From: Slackia exigua ATCC 700122
GTDB lineage: Bacteria > Actinomycetota > Coriobacteriia > Coriobacteriales > Eggerthellaceae
Direction of reading: 5' to 3'
DNA: 64,000 nucleotides
Assembly: GCF_000162875.1 (NCBI RefSeq)
Contig: NZ_GG700630.1
Span: 320,225-384,224, forward strand
The notes beneath the pieces are model-generated. The model saw only the letters and a list, made by a program, of their open reading frames with translations. It searched no databases and was not told the DNA's origin. Below are positions 34,115 to 43,448 of this stretch, piece after piece; the stretch's first letter is position 1; every line of letters begins with the position of its first letter. The position numbers were made by a program, and so were the translations under genes.

Positions 34115-34906
34115 ATGCGCGCGCGCTACCTCTTCTTCGATATCGACGGCACGCTCGCCGCCGGGCCCATCGGCCGCCGATACATCCCGGAAAGCGCGAA
34201 ACGCGCCATAGATCTGGCACGCGCCGCCGGGCATGTCTGCGCCGTCGCGACCGGCCGCAGCCATGCGATGGCGGAGCCGTACCGTCAGGAACTCGGGTTC
34301 TCCCTCATGGTGAGCGACGGCGGCGCCGGCATCACGGTCGACGGGCGCCTCGTCGCGCTCGAGCCGCTCGACCGCGAACCCTGCCTGCGCCTGTTGGAGG
34401 AATGCGAGGAAAAGCGCGTGCCTTGGGCGATTTCTTCCGACGACAGCAGATTCCGCACGACGATCGACCGCCGCTTCGACGATGCGGTATCCGAAGGGTA
34501 CATGGACACGATCATCACGCCTGAACTGGATTTCCACGACGTGCCCGCGTTCTACAAGCTCTATATCGCCTGCACGGCCGCCGAGGAGCATCGGCTTTCG
34601 CGCCTCTCCGACGTGCCGCAGGCGCGCTTCAGCCCGGATTGCCTGTTCATCGAGCCTGTCGACAAGGGTGCGGGCATACGACGCATCATGAAGCATCTGA
34701 ACGCTCCCGTAGAAGACGTCATCGTGTTCGGAGACGGCAGCAACGACCTCAGCATGTTCTGCCCCGAATGGACCTGCGTCGCCATGGGAAACGCCATCGA
34801 CAAGCTCAAAGAGCGCGCCGACCTCGTCACGACCGATGCGGACGACGACGGGATATGGAACGCCTGCGTCCGCCTCGGCCTGTTCCCGGCGAACGATGCG
34901 TCTTAA
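34115..34906 (+). CDS. HAD-superfamily (Cof-type, IIB) phosphatase
   Basis: 263 residues from the ATG at 34115 after AAAGGCGGA. Motif I is FFDIDGTLAAG with the nucleophile Asp near residue 9; motif II Ser/Thr lies in VSDGGAG; motif IV is VIVFGDGSNDLSMF. The IIB cap between them makes this a sugar-phosphate or cofactor phosphatase of broad range. The true substrate is not visible. A terminator separates it from tRNA-Thr, and asd is convergent downstream. Confidence 0.9.
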   Translation: MRARYLFFDIDGTLAAGPIGRRYIPESAKRAIDLARAAGHVCAVATGRSHAMAEPYRQELGFSLMVSDGGAGITVDGRLVALEPLDREPCLRLLEECEEKRVPWAISSDDSRFRTTIDRRFDDAVSEGYMDTIITPELDFHDVPAFYKLYIACTAAEEHRLSRLSDVPQARFSPDCLFIEPVDKGAGIRRIMKHLNAPVEDVIVFGDGSNDLSMFCPEWTCVAMGNAIDKLKERADLVTTDADDDGIWNACVRLGLFPANDAS

Positions 34907-34965
34907 CGCGCGGTGCCTTGCGAAAGGCAGGGCTCGGAACACGGAAGCCCGATGCCGATTCTCGG

Positions 34966-35982
34966 CTATTCGAGCGTAAGGAGCTTGGCGATCTGGACGG
35001 CGTTGCTCGCGGCGCCTTTGCGGATCTGGTCGCCGACGCACCAGAGCGAGAGCGCGTGCACGCCATCGGCGGCCGAAATATCCTCACGCACGCGGCCGAC
35101 GTAAACGAGGTCCTGATCGGTCGTCTCGAGCGGCATCGGATAGCGCGCGGATGCCGGATCGTCCACGAGCTTCACGCCCGGCGCGCAGGAGAGGGCCTCG
35201 CGCGCCTCGTCGGGAGAAAGCGCGCGGTCGAGTTCGACCGTGATGCTCTCGGAATGCGAACGCATCACCGGCACGCGCACGCAGGTGCAGTTCACGCGCA
35301 GGTCGGGCAGATGCATGATCTTACGGCCCTCGTTCTGCATCTTCATTTCCTCGGACGTGTACGCATTGTCGCCGAACCCGCCGATCTGCGGGATGGCATT
35401 GAACGCGAGCTGATAGGAGAAAGCCGTCGGTTCGGCGACTGTCTTTCCTGCCGCGATGCGGCGCGACTGGTCCTCAAGCTCGCGCAGGCCCCCGATGCCG
35501 GCGCCCGAAGCGGCCTGATAGGTCGAAGCGATGATGCGGCGAATGCCTGCAGCCTTATGAAGGGGGTTCACGGCGACCAGGCCTATGATCGTGGCGCAGT
35601 TCGGATTGGCGATGATGCCCGTATGCGCGGCAACGTCTTCGGGGTTGACCTCGGGAATGACGAGGGGTACGTCGGAATCCAGACGGTACGCGCTCGAATT
35701 GTCCACCGTGACGCAGCCCTTCTCGCGCGCGATAGGCACGAAACGACGGGCGATATCGTTCTCTGCGGCGCCGAGCAGGATATCGACGCCATCGAGCGCG
35801 GCGTCGGACGCTTCCTCGACGACGAGCGTCTCTCCTTTGAAATCGACCGTCTTGCCTGCGCTGCGCGCCGAGGCGAGGAGCTTCACCGACGCAAGCGGGA
35901 AGTCCTGCTCGTCCAGGCACTGCAGCATCTGCTGACCGACGACGCCCGTGGCGCCGAGGATGGCGACGTTGTACGAACGCAT
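34966..35982 (-). CDS. asd: Aspartate-semialdehyde dehydrogenase
   Basis: 338 residues from the ATG at 35982. Reduces aspartyl phosphate to aspartate semialdehyde with NADPH, for lysine, threonine, methionine and diaminopimelate. The nucleotide fold GATGVVGQQML is near residue 9; the active-site Cys is in ANPNCATI; substrate-binding features are TYQAASGAG and MRSHSESI. The start shares one base with the lysC stop (TAATG), so lysC and asd are translationally coupled. A start ten codons upstream exists inside lysC but is unlikely. Confidence 0.95.
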   Translation of the reverse strand: MRSYNVAILGATGVVGQQMLQCLDEQDFPLASVKLLASARSAGKTVDFKGETLVVEEASDAALDGVDILLGAAENDIARRFVPIAREKGCVTVDNSSAYRLDSDVPLVIPEVNPEDVAAHTGIIANPNCATIIGLVAVNPLHKAAGIRRIIASTYQAASGAGIGGLRELEDQSRRIAAGKTVAEPTAFSYQLAFNAIPQIGGFGDNAYTSEEMKMQNEGRKIMHLPDLRVNCTCVRVPVMRSHSESITVELDRALSPDEAREALSCAPGVKLVDDPASARYPMPLETTDQDLVYVGRVREDISAADGVHALSLWCVGDQIRKGAASNAVQIAKLLTLE

Positions 35983-37373
35983 TAGAATCCCCTGTTCTTC
36001 TTCTGCCTGCACTGCTCGCTCTGTTCGAGTTCGGCAACCGTGATCACGTTCTCGTCGGAATCGATGAAGCCATGGTAGATGACGCTGATGGCCTTCTCGA
36101 AATCGGCATCGTCGACACCGACGATGATGTCGAGCTCTTCGGAGCCCTGGGCGATCATGCGGATATTGATGCCTGCACGGCCGAGCTCGCCGAACAGGCG
36201 GCCGGAAACGCCCGGACGATGCGGCATGTTGCGCCCCACCGTCGAGATGAGCGCGATATGGTCGACGATCTCGATCTCGTCGGGTTCTATCTCGGTGTTG
36301 ATGTCGGCCACGATGGAGTACAGGCAGTCCTTCACATCGTCGCCCTGGACGACCACGGCGAAGGAATCGATGCCCGTCGGAATATGCTCGATGCTCACGC
36401 GGTAGCGTTCGAAGATCGTGAGCGCGCGGCGCACGATGCCCACCTTGTTGGACATGTGGTTCTGCTTGATATGCACCGCCACGAAGTCGCGCTTGCCGGC
36501 GATGCCCGTGATGATGGGCTCGTCGGTCGTGGGATCGGTGAATTCGCTGATGATCGTGCCCCGGTCCTGCGGGCGGTTCGTGTTCTTGATGGCGAGGGGA
36601 ATGCCGGCTTCCTTGACCGGGAAGATGGCTTCCTCGTGCAGGACGCTCGCGCCCATGTACGAAAGCTCGCGAAGCTCGGCGTAGGTGATGCGCGCGATGG
36701 ACTTGGGATTATCGACGATGCGCGGGTCTGCGGACAGGAAGCCCGAGACGTCGGTCCAGTTCTCGTACAGATCGGCGCCGACGCATTGCGCCAAGATGGC
36801 GCCCGTGATGTCTCCGCCGCCGCGATCGAGCAGACGCACCTCGCCGTCGGGAGCGGCGCCGTAGAAGCCCGGCAGCACGAAGCGGCCGTGCACCTCGATC
36901 GCCTTCTGCACCTGGGCGGCCGTCTTCTCCATGTCGATCTGGCCGTCGGGCGCGAAGGCGATGACCTCGGTCGCGTCCACGAACGGGAAGCCCAGGTTCT
37001 CGGCCATCAGGCGCGCAGTGAAATACTCGCCGCGGCTCACGATGAACTCGGGCGTGTAGTCGCCGGCGACCGCTCTATGATGGAAGCGGCCGAATTCCTG
37101 GCTGATCGGATACGTAAGCCCGAGGTCGCGGGCGATTTCGCAGAAACGCTGGCCCACCGTGCCCAGAAGGTCGTCGCAGGAGACGCGGTACTGCAGGTGC
37201 GCGTTCGCCAGATACAGAAGGTCGGTGACCTTGGAATCGCGCGAGTCGCGCTTGCCTATGGCCGAGACCACGACGAACTGGCGCGCGGGGTCGGATTCGA
37301 TGATGCCCTTGATTTTCTTGAACTGGCCTGCGGAGCTGACGCTCGAACCGCCGAACTTCGTAATCTTAATCAT
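35982..37373 (-). CDS. lysC: Aspartate kinase
   Basis: 463 residues. Phosphorylates aspartate, the entry step of the aspartate pathway. KFGGSSV is at residues 6-12; the kinase lobe continues through FVLPGFYG and LDRGGGDITGAI, then AELRELSYMGASVLH. Two ACT-type segments follow (about 320-450), with IVRRALTIFERYRVSIEHIPTG and RPGVSGRLFGELGRAGINIRMI, so end-product feedback is expected. The usual RGGSD serine is Gly here. Ribosome site AAAGGA. Coupled to asd; divergent from thrC-thrB. Confidence 0.94.
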   Translation of the reverse strand: MIKITKFGGSSVSSAGQFKKIKGIIESDPARQFVVVSAIGKRDSRDSKVTDLLYLANAHLQYRVSCDDLLGTVGQRFCEIARDLGLTYPISQEFGRFHHRAVAGDYTPEFIVSRGEYFTARLMAENLGFPFVDATEVIAFAPDGQIDMEKTAAQVQKAIEVHGRFVLPGFYGAAPDGEVRLLDRGGGDITGAILAQCVGADLYENWTDVSGFLSADPRIVDNPKSIARITYAELRELSYMGASVLHEEAIFPVKEAGIPLAIKNTNRPQDRGTIISEFTDPTTDEPIITGIAGKRDFVAVHIKQNHMSNKVGIVRRALTIFERYRVSIEHIPTGIDSFAVVVQGDDVKDCLYSIVADINTEIEPDEIEIVDHIALISTVGRNMPHRPGVSGRLFGELGRAGINIRMIAQGSEELDIIVGVDDADFEKAISVIYHGFIDSDENVITVAELEQSEQCRQKKNRGF

Positions 37374-37490
37374 GCGTTAACGTCCTTTCGGGTGGCGCGA
37401 AGGCTCCGCGCGGGAATGCTTTGCTAGACTTGATGCATGCCGCGCGAGGCCCCGTTCCCGCGCGAAGGCGGAGAGACCAGGAGAAGTCGC

Positions 37491-38978
37491 ATGCCAATGT
37501 ATCACAGCACCCGCAGCGTAACCGAGCAGCTGACGGCCAAAAGCGCAGTACTCGCAGGAATCGCACCGGACGGAGGCCTCTATGTGACCGACGACCTCTC
37601 CGAGTTGCGTTTCGACCTGTCCGACATCACGTCGAAGGATTTCCGCGGCATCGCGCGGCAGGTGCTCGGGCGCCTCTTCGACGACTATGCCGACGAAGAG
37701 ATCGCCGAATGCGTCGATGCGGCCTACGGATCGACCTTCGACTCCCCCGCCGTCACGCCCCTTGTGCCCGTGGGCGACGACTACGTCCTCGAGCTCTTCC
37801 ATGGACCGACGAGCGCGTTCAAAGACGTTGCGCTTCAGATGCTTCCCCAGCTCATGAGCCATGCGCGCCGCGATGGCGAACGCATCATGATACTGACGGC
37901 CACGAGCGGCGATACCGGCAAGGCGGCGCTCGCGGGCTTCGCCGACACGCCGGGGCTCGGCATCGCGGTCTTCTATCCCCAGGGCGGCACGAGCGATATC
38001 CAACGCCTCCAAATGACCACGCAGGAAGGCGGCAACGTCTCCGTCTGCGCGATCGAGGGCAATTTCGACGATGCGCAAAGCGGTGTGAAGAAGCTTTTCG
38101 TGGATACGGCCCTGCATGACGAGCTCGCGGACGCGGGCGTGCGCCTCTCGAGCGCCAACTCCATCAATATCGGACGCCTCGCACCGCAGATCACCTACTA
38201 TTTCGATGCGTATGCGCAGCTTCTGCGCGCCGGCGCGATAGAGCTCGGCGACGAGGTCGAGTTCTGCGTGCCCACGGGCAACTTCGGCGACGTGCTCGCC
38301 GGCTGGTACGCACGCGAGCTCGGACTTCCCGTCGCGCGCTTCATCGTGGCGAGCAACGCCAACGATGTCCTGACCGACTTCTTCGCCACGGGCGCCTACG
38401 ACCGCAACCGCCCCTTCTTCCGCACCATATCCCCCAGCATGGACATCCTGATCTCGAGCAATCTCGAGCGTCTCATCTACTACATGGGCGGAGGGGATGC
38501 CGCGTACGTGAACGGCCTCATGGAAGACCTCGCGCGCGACGGGCGCTACGAGGTGCGCCCCGACATCATGGATGCGATCCGCACGCTCTTCGCGGCCGGC
38601 AGCGCCGACGACGACGCGACGCGCGCCGAGATCGCGGCATGCCGCGACGAGCACGGCTACGTGCTCGACCCGCATACCGCCGTCGCCGTCCGCGTCGCGC
38701 GCGACCTGCCGCGCACGACCGGCGCCAAGGCGCGCATCATCCTCGCGACCGCAAGTCCCTACAAGTTCGCCGCAGACGTCTGCGAGGCGCTCGACATCCG
38801 CGCCGACGCCGCCGCGCCGTTCGACTGCATGCGTGCGCTCGAAGACGCGACCGGCACCGCGGCGCCCCGCCCCCTCTCGGCGCTCGAAGGCGCGACGGAG
38901 AGGTTCGACGACGGCATCGCGCCCGAGCAGATGCGCGCCTATGTCGTCCGCGCATGCAAGGAGGCGACATGGGAGTAA
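37491..38978 (+). CDS. thrC: Threonine synthase
   Basis: 495 residues from the ATG at 37491, ten bases after AGGAG. PLP-dependent conversion of O-phosphohomoserine to threonine. The cofactor lysine is in FHGPTSAFKDVALQ; TATSGDTGKAAL and GNFGDVLAGW are phosphate and substrate-binding features. The length and N-terminus YHSTR fit the long bacterial form. It overlaps thrB by ten bases. Its promoter must lie in the 117 bases shared with divergent lysC, where TAGACT is a possible -10. Homoserine dehydrogenase is absent from the window. Confidence 0.95.
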   Translation: MPMYHSTRSVTEQLTAKSAVLAGIAPDGGLYVTDDLSELRFDLSDITSKDFRGIARQVLGRLFDDYADEEIAECVDAAYGSTFDSPAVTPLVPVGDDYVLELFHGPTSAFKDVALQMLPQLMSHARRDGERIMILTATSGDTGKAALAGFADTPGLGIAVFYPQGGTSDIQRLQMTTQEGGNVSVCAIEGNFDDAQSGVKKLFVDTALHDELADAGVRLSSANSINIGRLAPQITYYFDAYAQLLRAGAIELGDEVEFCVPTGNFGDVLAGWYARELGLPVARFIVASNANDVLTDFFATGAYDRNRPFFRTISPSMDILISSNLERLIYYMGGGDAAYVNGLMEDLARDGRYEVRPDIMDAIRTLFAAGSADDDATRAEIAACRDEHGYVLDPHTAVAVRVARDLPRTTGAKARIILATASPYKFAADVCEALDIRADAAAPFDCMRALEDATGTAAPRPLSALEGATERFDDGIAPEQMRAYVVRACKEATWE

Positions 38979-39853
38979 GGATCACCGTTCCGGCCACCTC
39001 GGCGAACATCGGCATCGGCTACGACTGCCTGGGCATGGCCATGACGCTGCATGCGACGTTCGACTTCGCGCGCGCCGATGCCCTGCGCATCACGGGCTGC
39101 CCCGAAGAATTCCAGAACGAACGCAACCTGGTCTACCGCTCGTTCACCCTCGCCCTCGCGCATTGGGGGGAAGAGCCCTTCCCCATCGCGATCGATATGG
39201 ACTGCCCTATCCCCATCGCGCGCGGCCTGGGATCGTCGTCCGCATGCACCGTCGCAGGCATCATGGGCGCCGCATCGCTGACCGGACGCATCATCCGCCG
39301 CGACGAGGCCGTGGCCATCGCGACCGAGATGGAGGGGCATCCCGACAACGTGGCGCCCGCCATCATGGGATCGCTCGTCTGCTCGTTCATGCCCGAGTCC
39401 GGCGTTCCGGAATGCATCCGTTACGAAGTCAACCGCAAGCTGCACTTCGTCACCGTGGTGCCGCCCTACGAGGTGCACACCGCCGACGCGCGCAAGGTCG
39501 TGCCGACGAAGGTCGACCTCTCGACCGCCGTCTGGCAGATGGGCCGCATCTCGGGGCTCACGCGCGGGCTCGAATCGGGCGACGCCGCGCTCATCTCGTC
39601 CGCCTGCCACGACAGGCTCCAAGAGCCGTTCCGCAAGGCGCTCATCCCTGACTACCAGGATATACGCGACACCTGCATGGACGGCGGCGCGCTTGCGATG
39701 TGGATTTCCGGGTCGGGGTCGACGATGATGGCCGCCATCGACGACGGGCTCGTCGCGGAAAGCCTGCGCGCCCGCATCAAGGCGATGCACCCCGACTTCG
39801 ACGTCTCCGTGCTCGACTGCGACCCGCACGGCGTGCGCATCGAGATGGACTAG
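38969..39853 (+). CDS. thrB: Homoserine kinase
   Basis: 294 residues, GHMP-kinase family. Phosphorylates homoserine for threonine synthase. TVPATSANIGIGYDCLGMA at the start and the ATP loop PIARGLGSSSACTVAGI (about residue 85) are diagnostic; GSGSTMMA near the C-terminus is the third GHMP motif. The ATG at 38969 follows AAGGAGG inside the end of thrC, so the two are coupled. Its TAG stop forms a CTAG with the stop of the convergent radical SAM gene. Confidence 0.95.
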   Translation: MGVRITVPATSANIGIGYDCLGMAMTLHATFDFARADALRITGCPEEFQNERNLVYRSFTLALAHWGEEPFPIAIDMDCPIPIARGLGSSSACTVAGIMGAASLTGRIIRRDEAVAIATEMEGHPDNVAPAIMGSLVCSFMPESGVPECIRYEVNRKLHFVTVVPPYEVHTADARKVVPTKVDLSTAVWQMGRISGLTRGLESGDAALISSACHDRLQEPFRKALIPDYQDIRDTCMDGGALAMWISGSGSTMMAAIDDGLVAESLRARIKAMHPDFDVSVLDCDPHGVRIEMD

Positions 39854-40803
39854 CCGACGGAGCCTACGGCCGTCCGATCGAGCGACGCCGGGACGAGCAC
39901 CCCTTCGTATGAAAGGAAATCGGGGATGAAGCTCTCCTCGGCCGCCGCGCCGTCCTGCCAGAAATAATCCTCGATTCCCAGCGAATCCGCGAAATCGAGC
40001 AGTTCCTCGTATTCGTCGGCGGTCACGCGCCGCGAAAGCTCAGGGTGCTGCGAAAACGTGCGCACAGGCGTGTATTGGCTCATGAGGCTGAGCGTCACGG
40101 CATCTCCGTAGGCCTCGGCCACGTGATGCACGTTTTCGCACGCTTCGCCCACATGGCCAGGCAGAAGCAGGATGCGGACGATGACCCGGGCGCCTGTCGC
40201 CGCCATGGCGGCCAGGGCTTCGCGGGCGACGCGCGGGTACTCGGGCGCATGCGAGAACGCCCGCGCGGTTTCAGGATGGGCGTAACGCAGGTCGGTCAGA
40301 AACGTGTCGACGTACCCTCTCAGGGACGCGATCGCGCGCGGCGCCTCGTATCCCGACGTGTTGTACACGATCGGAAGGTTCAAGCCGTGCGCGCGGGCCT
40401 CGTCGAGCGCGATGCGGATATGCGGCACGTAGTGCGTCGGCGTGACCAGATTGATATTGAGCGCGCCTTGGTCCTGCAGCTCGAGAAAGATATGCGCAAG
40501 CCGGTCGATGCCGATATCAAGACCCGCATCGCCGTTCGCGATGGCGCGATTCTGGCAATAGATGCAGTGAAGGGGGCAATGGCTGAAGAACACGGTGCCG
40601 CTGCCCGCCTCCCCTGAAATGGGAGGCTCTTCCCAATGATGGAGGGCCGCGCGCGCGACGCGCACCGATGCCCCTGCGCCGCACACGCCCCGATGCCCGG
40701 CGTTCCTGTCGGCGCCGCAGGCGCGCGGGCAGAGCGCGCAGCGCGAGAGTTCGGGAAGCGTCGGGGCGGGACGCACGGCGCCGCCCGGCGATGCGGAAGC
40801 CAT
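39850..40803 (-). CDS. Radical SAM protein, PflX-like
   Basis: 317 residues from the ATG at 40803, ten bases beyond the degV stop. The radical SAM cluster motif is CPLHCIYCQN (CxxxCxxC); upstream, CALCPRACGADR could bind an auxiliary metal. It resembles the COG1313 group, called PflX or putative pyruvate formate-lyase activating enzymes, whose substrate is unproven. There is no glycyl-radical enzyme gene nearby. Probably co-transcribed with degV, which gives little functional clue. Confidence 0.86.
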   Translation of the reverse strand: MASASPGGAVRPAPTLPELSRCALCPRACGADRNAGHRGVCGAGASVRVARAALHHWEEPPISGEAGSGTVFFSHCPLHCIYCQNRAIANGDAGLDIGIDRLAHIFLELQDQGALNINLVTPTHYVPHIRIALDEARAHGLNLPIVYNTSGYEAPRAIASLRGYVDTFLTDLRYAHPETARAFSHAPEYPRVAREALAAMAATGARVIVRILLLPGHVGEACENVHHVAEAYGDAVTLSLMSQYTPVRTFSQHPELSRRVTADEYEELLDFADSLGIEDYFWQDGAAAEESFIPDFLSYEGVLVPASLDRTAVGSVG

Positions 40804-40813
40804 CGGGTCGGCC

Positions 40814-41743
40814 TTATTCCGCGCGACGGATCCTGCGGGCGATGCGGTCGGCGACCGATACGGACTCGCGGCGATCGGAACCCCAGAACACGAGCGAGAA
40901 CATACCTGGTCCCACATGGCAGCCGATGACGGGACCGACCACGCTGTCCATGAAGACGACGTCGTCGTGATCCTTGAGGATGGCTTCCTTGAGCTTCTCC
41001 ATATCGCGGGCATTGTCCGCGTTGCCGACCGCGAGCAGATGCGAGGGAGCGTCGGCATCGGCGTTCGCCGTGTAGAAATCCGCCATCTGGCGAATGGCCT
41101 TCTTGCGTCCGCGCGCAACGCCCTTCATTGCAAGGGTGCCGTCGAGCGCGAAGTTGAGCAGGGGTTTCACGTCGAGCTTCGAACCCGCATAGGCGATGGA
41201 GTCGGGAATGCGGCCGCCGCGGCGCAGAGATTCGAGATCGTCGACCATGAAGATCGCGTTCACGAAGTAGCGGGCCTCCTCCACCCATGCGACGAGCTCC
41301 TGCGCGGACATGCCCTTGTCTCGCTGGCGGATGGCCTCGGAGACGAGGAAGGCCTCGGCCGTGGAGGCCATGAGCGTGTCGACCACGTAGAGCTCGGCCG
41401 ACGGATGGCTCTGCATCACCTGGTCGCGCACCATGATGGCCAGATCGAAGCTGCCCGAAAGCCCGGAGGTGAAGCTCAGATACACCGTCGGGACGCCGCT
41501 TTCGGCCGCGGCGAGGAAGGCGTTGGTCAGCGACGCGATCGACAGCTGCGCGGTCGAGGGCTGCTCGCCCTTGCGCATGCGCTCGTAGAATTCATGCGGC
41601 GTCATGCTGCGCCATAGATCGTCGAAATGCTCCTCGGTACCGAAGAAGAACGGGAATTCGAGTAGCGTCACGCCTTCCCTGTCGATCATGTCGACGGGAA
41701 GCTCGCAGCAGGAATCGACGATGAGGTTGCATTGGGGCTCCAT
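40814..41743 (-). CDS. DegV-family fatty-acid-binding protein
   Basis: 309 residues. DegV/FakB-like proteins bind a single fatty acid between two lobes and can present it to the FakA kinase. Early IVDSCCELP, the STAQLS segment, the loop SFTSGLSGSFDLA and the central VDDLESLRRGGRI are the family hallmarks; LDVKPLLNF is in the acyl pocket region. No FakA gene is in the window. It leads a two-gene unit with the radical SAM protein. Confidence 0.9.
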   Translation of the reverse strand: MEPQCNLIVDSCCELPVDMIDREGVTLLEFPFFFGTEEHFDDLWRSMTPHEFYERMRKGEQPSTAQLSIASLTNAFLAAAESGVPTVYLSFTSGLSGSFDLAIMVRDQVMQSHPSAELYVVDTLMASTAEAFLVSEAIRQRDKGMSAQELVAWVEEARYFVNAIFMVDDLESLRRGGRIPDSIAYAGSKLDVKPLLNFALDGTLAMKGVARGRKKAIRQMADFYTANADADAPSHLLAVGNADNARDMEKLKEAILKDHDDVVFMDSVVGPVIGCHVGPGMFSLVFWGSDRRESVSVADRIARRIRRAE

Positions 41744-41901
41744 GGGGCCGCCTTTCTTCTTTCAAGCCCTCGGCCCGCAGGTCGCGGCGAGGAACCAGAG
41801 CTTAAGGAGGCGTATTCTCTCACACGTCCATGATGATATCGTCGAGAGCCGCGTCTGCATGCCGCGCGCGAGGCGCGCCGACGATGCGGCGGCGGATGCC
41901 C

Positions 41902-43377
41902 CTAGGCATGCACGCTCTTCTGCCCACGCAGGCGCGCGACCAGGTCGGCGCGACGGTTCCACAGTCCCATCTCGAGTCCGACCGGATAGGAATGGGGACG
42001 GTAGAGCCGCTTCTGCGATTCGTCGAGCTGCGCCAAGCCGGCCGCGACACGATCGCGCGCCGCCATGGCGCTGCGGTCCTCGTCGGCAAGGACGGACGCG
42101 CCTGCGCGCGCGAGCGGGGCAAGAAGCGTGGTGCACGACATGCCCGCAAGCGCCTTCCGGCGCAGCACGTCGGCCGGATCGACGATGGTTTCCTCGGCAC
42201 CCACGCCCGCATCCACGTCAAAGACCATGTCGCCCGCAAGACGCCCTTCGGCATCCACATAGCGACGGACGTCGAGCACGCCTGGAATCGTCAGCTTGGA
42301 GGACTGCTCGGATACCTTCAGGCGGCCCGTCCATGCAACGTCCCCGGATCCGCGCGTGGCGGAAAGCTTGTAGACGCCGCCGAGGGACGGCTGGTCGTAG
42401 GCCGTCGCCAACTTCGTGCCGACGCCCCAGGAAGAGACCTGGGCGCCCTGGGCGCGGATGGAAGCGATAGCATGCTCGTCCAGATCGTTGGACAGGACGA
42501 TGCCGCAGTCGGACAGTCCTGCAGCGTCGAGCTTCTCGCGCGCGTGCTTCGCGAGCCAGGCCAGATCGCCCGAGTCTATGCGGATGCCGAGCAGACGCTC
42601 ACCGCGTTCGCGCATCTCGAGGCCGACCGTGATCGCGTTGTCGATGCCGCGCTTCACGTCATAGGTGTCCACGAGCAGCACGCAGTTCTTCGGGAAGCTG
42701 CGCGCGTAGGCGCGGAAGGCCTCGAGCTCGTCGTCGAAGGCCATGACCCAGGAATGCGCATGCGTGCCCGACACGGGAATGCCGTATTTCTTGCCCGCGA
42801 GGACGTTCGAGGTCGAAGCGCAGCCGCCCACGACGGCCGCGCGGCTCGCCCAGAGCGACCCGCCCGCGCCCTGGGCGCGCCTCAGGCCGAACTCGGCGAC
42901 CGGCGTCTGCGCCGCCAAGCACACGCGCGCCGCCTTCGTCGCGATGAGCGTCTGGAAGTTCATGCAGTTGAGCAGTGCCGTCTCGAGCAGTTGGCACTGC
43001 ATGATCGGTCCGGTGACGCGCACGATGGGTTCCATGGGAAAGACGATCGTCCCCTCCCGCACCGCATCGATATCGACGGAAAGCCTCATCGTGCTCAAAT
43101 ATGCGAGAAAGCGGGCATCGAAGAGCGGACCGCCCGCAGGAGCCGTAAGCGAGGCAAGATAGGAGATGTCATCCGCATCGAAGCCGAATCCGTCGACCAT
43201 CTCGGCGAGCTGGGCGCATCCGCAGGCGACGGCGAAACCGCCCTCGAACGGGTTGTCGCGGAAGAACATGAAGAAGCATGCCTCTTCGTCGCCTTTGCCC
43301 GTCTCCCAATAGCCTTGGGCCATCGTGATCTGGTAAAGGTCGGTCAGAAGCGCATACCGAAGCGTTTCCTTGTCCAT
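41902..43377 (-). CDS. pncB: Nicotinate phosphoribosyltransferase
   Basis: 491 residues from the ATG at 43377, nine bases after GAAAGGA; an upstream ATG at 43404 is possible. Converts nicotinate, PRPP and ATP to nicotinate mononucleotide in NAD salvage. LLTDLYQITMAQGYW at the N-terminus, GTHAHSWVMAF with the phosphorylatable His, and GIRIDSGDLAWL with the PRPP-site residues are clear. This is the PncB2-like longer form. It follows ricT by ~70 bases containing a hairpin, so it may be separately transcribed. Confidence 0.94.
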   Translation of the reverse strand: MDKETLRYALLTDLYQITMAQGYWETGKGDEEACFFMFFRDNPFEGGFAVACGCAQLAEMVDGFGFDADDISYLASLTAPAGGPLFDARFLAYLSTMRLSVDIDAVREGTIVFPMEPIVRVTGPIMQCQLLETALLNCMNFQTLIATKAARVCLAAQTPVAEFGLRRAQGAGGSLWASRAAVVGGCASTSNVLAGKKYGIPVSGTHAHSWVMAFDDELEAFRAYARSFPKNCVLLVDTYDVKRGIDNAITVGLEMRERGERLLGIRIDSGDLAWLAKHAREKLDAAGLSDCGIVLSNDLDEHAIASIRAQGAQVSSWGVGTKLATAYDQPSLGGVYKLSATRGSGDVAWTGRLKVSEQSSKLTIPGVLDVRRYVDAEGRLAGDMVFDVDAGVGAEETIVDPADVLRRKALAGMSCTTLLAPLARAGASVLADEDRSAMAARDRVAAGLAQLDESQKRLYRPHSYPVGLEMGLWNRRADLVARLRGQKSVHA

Positions 43378-43411
43378 GGCGTCTGTCCTTTCATGCGAAC
43401 GCATATGAAGA

Positions 43412-43432
43412 GGCAGGCCGCGCGGGCCTGCC
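43412..43432 (-). terminator. Hairpin between ricT and pncB
   Basis: GGCAGGCC (43412-43419) pairs with GGCCTGCC (43425-43432). On the minus strand it is followed by TCTTC, so termination is probably partial. Confidence 0.45.
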
Positions 43433-43448
43433 GAAAAAGGTCGGTCGA

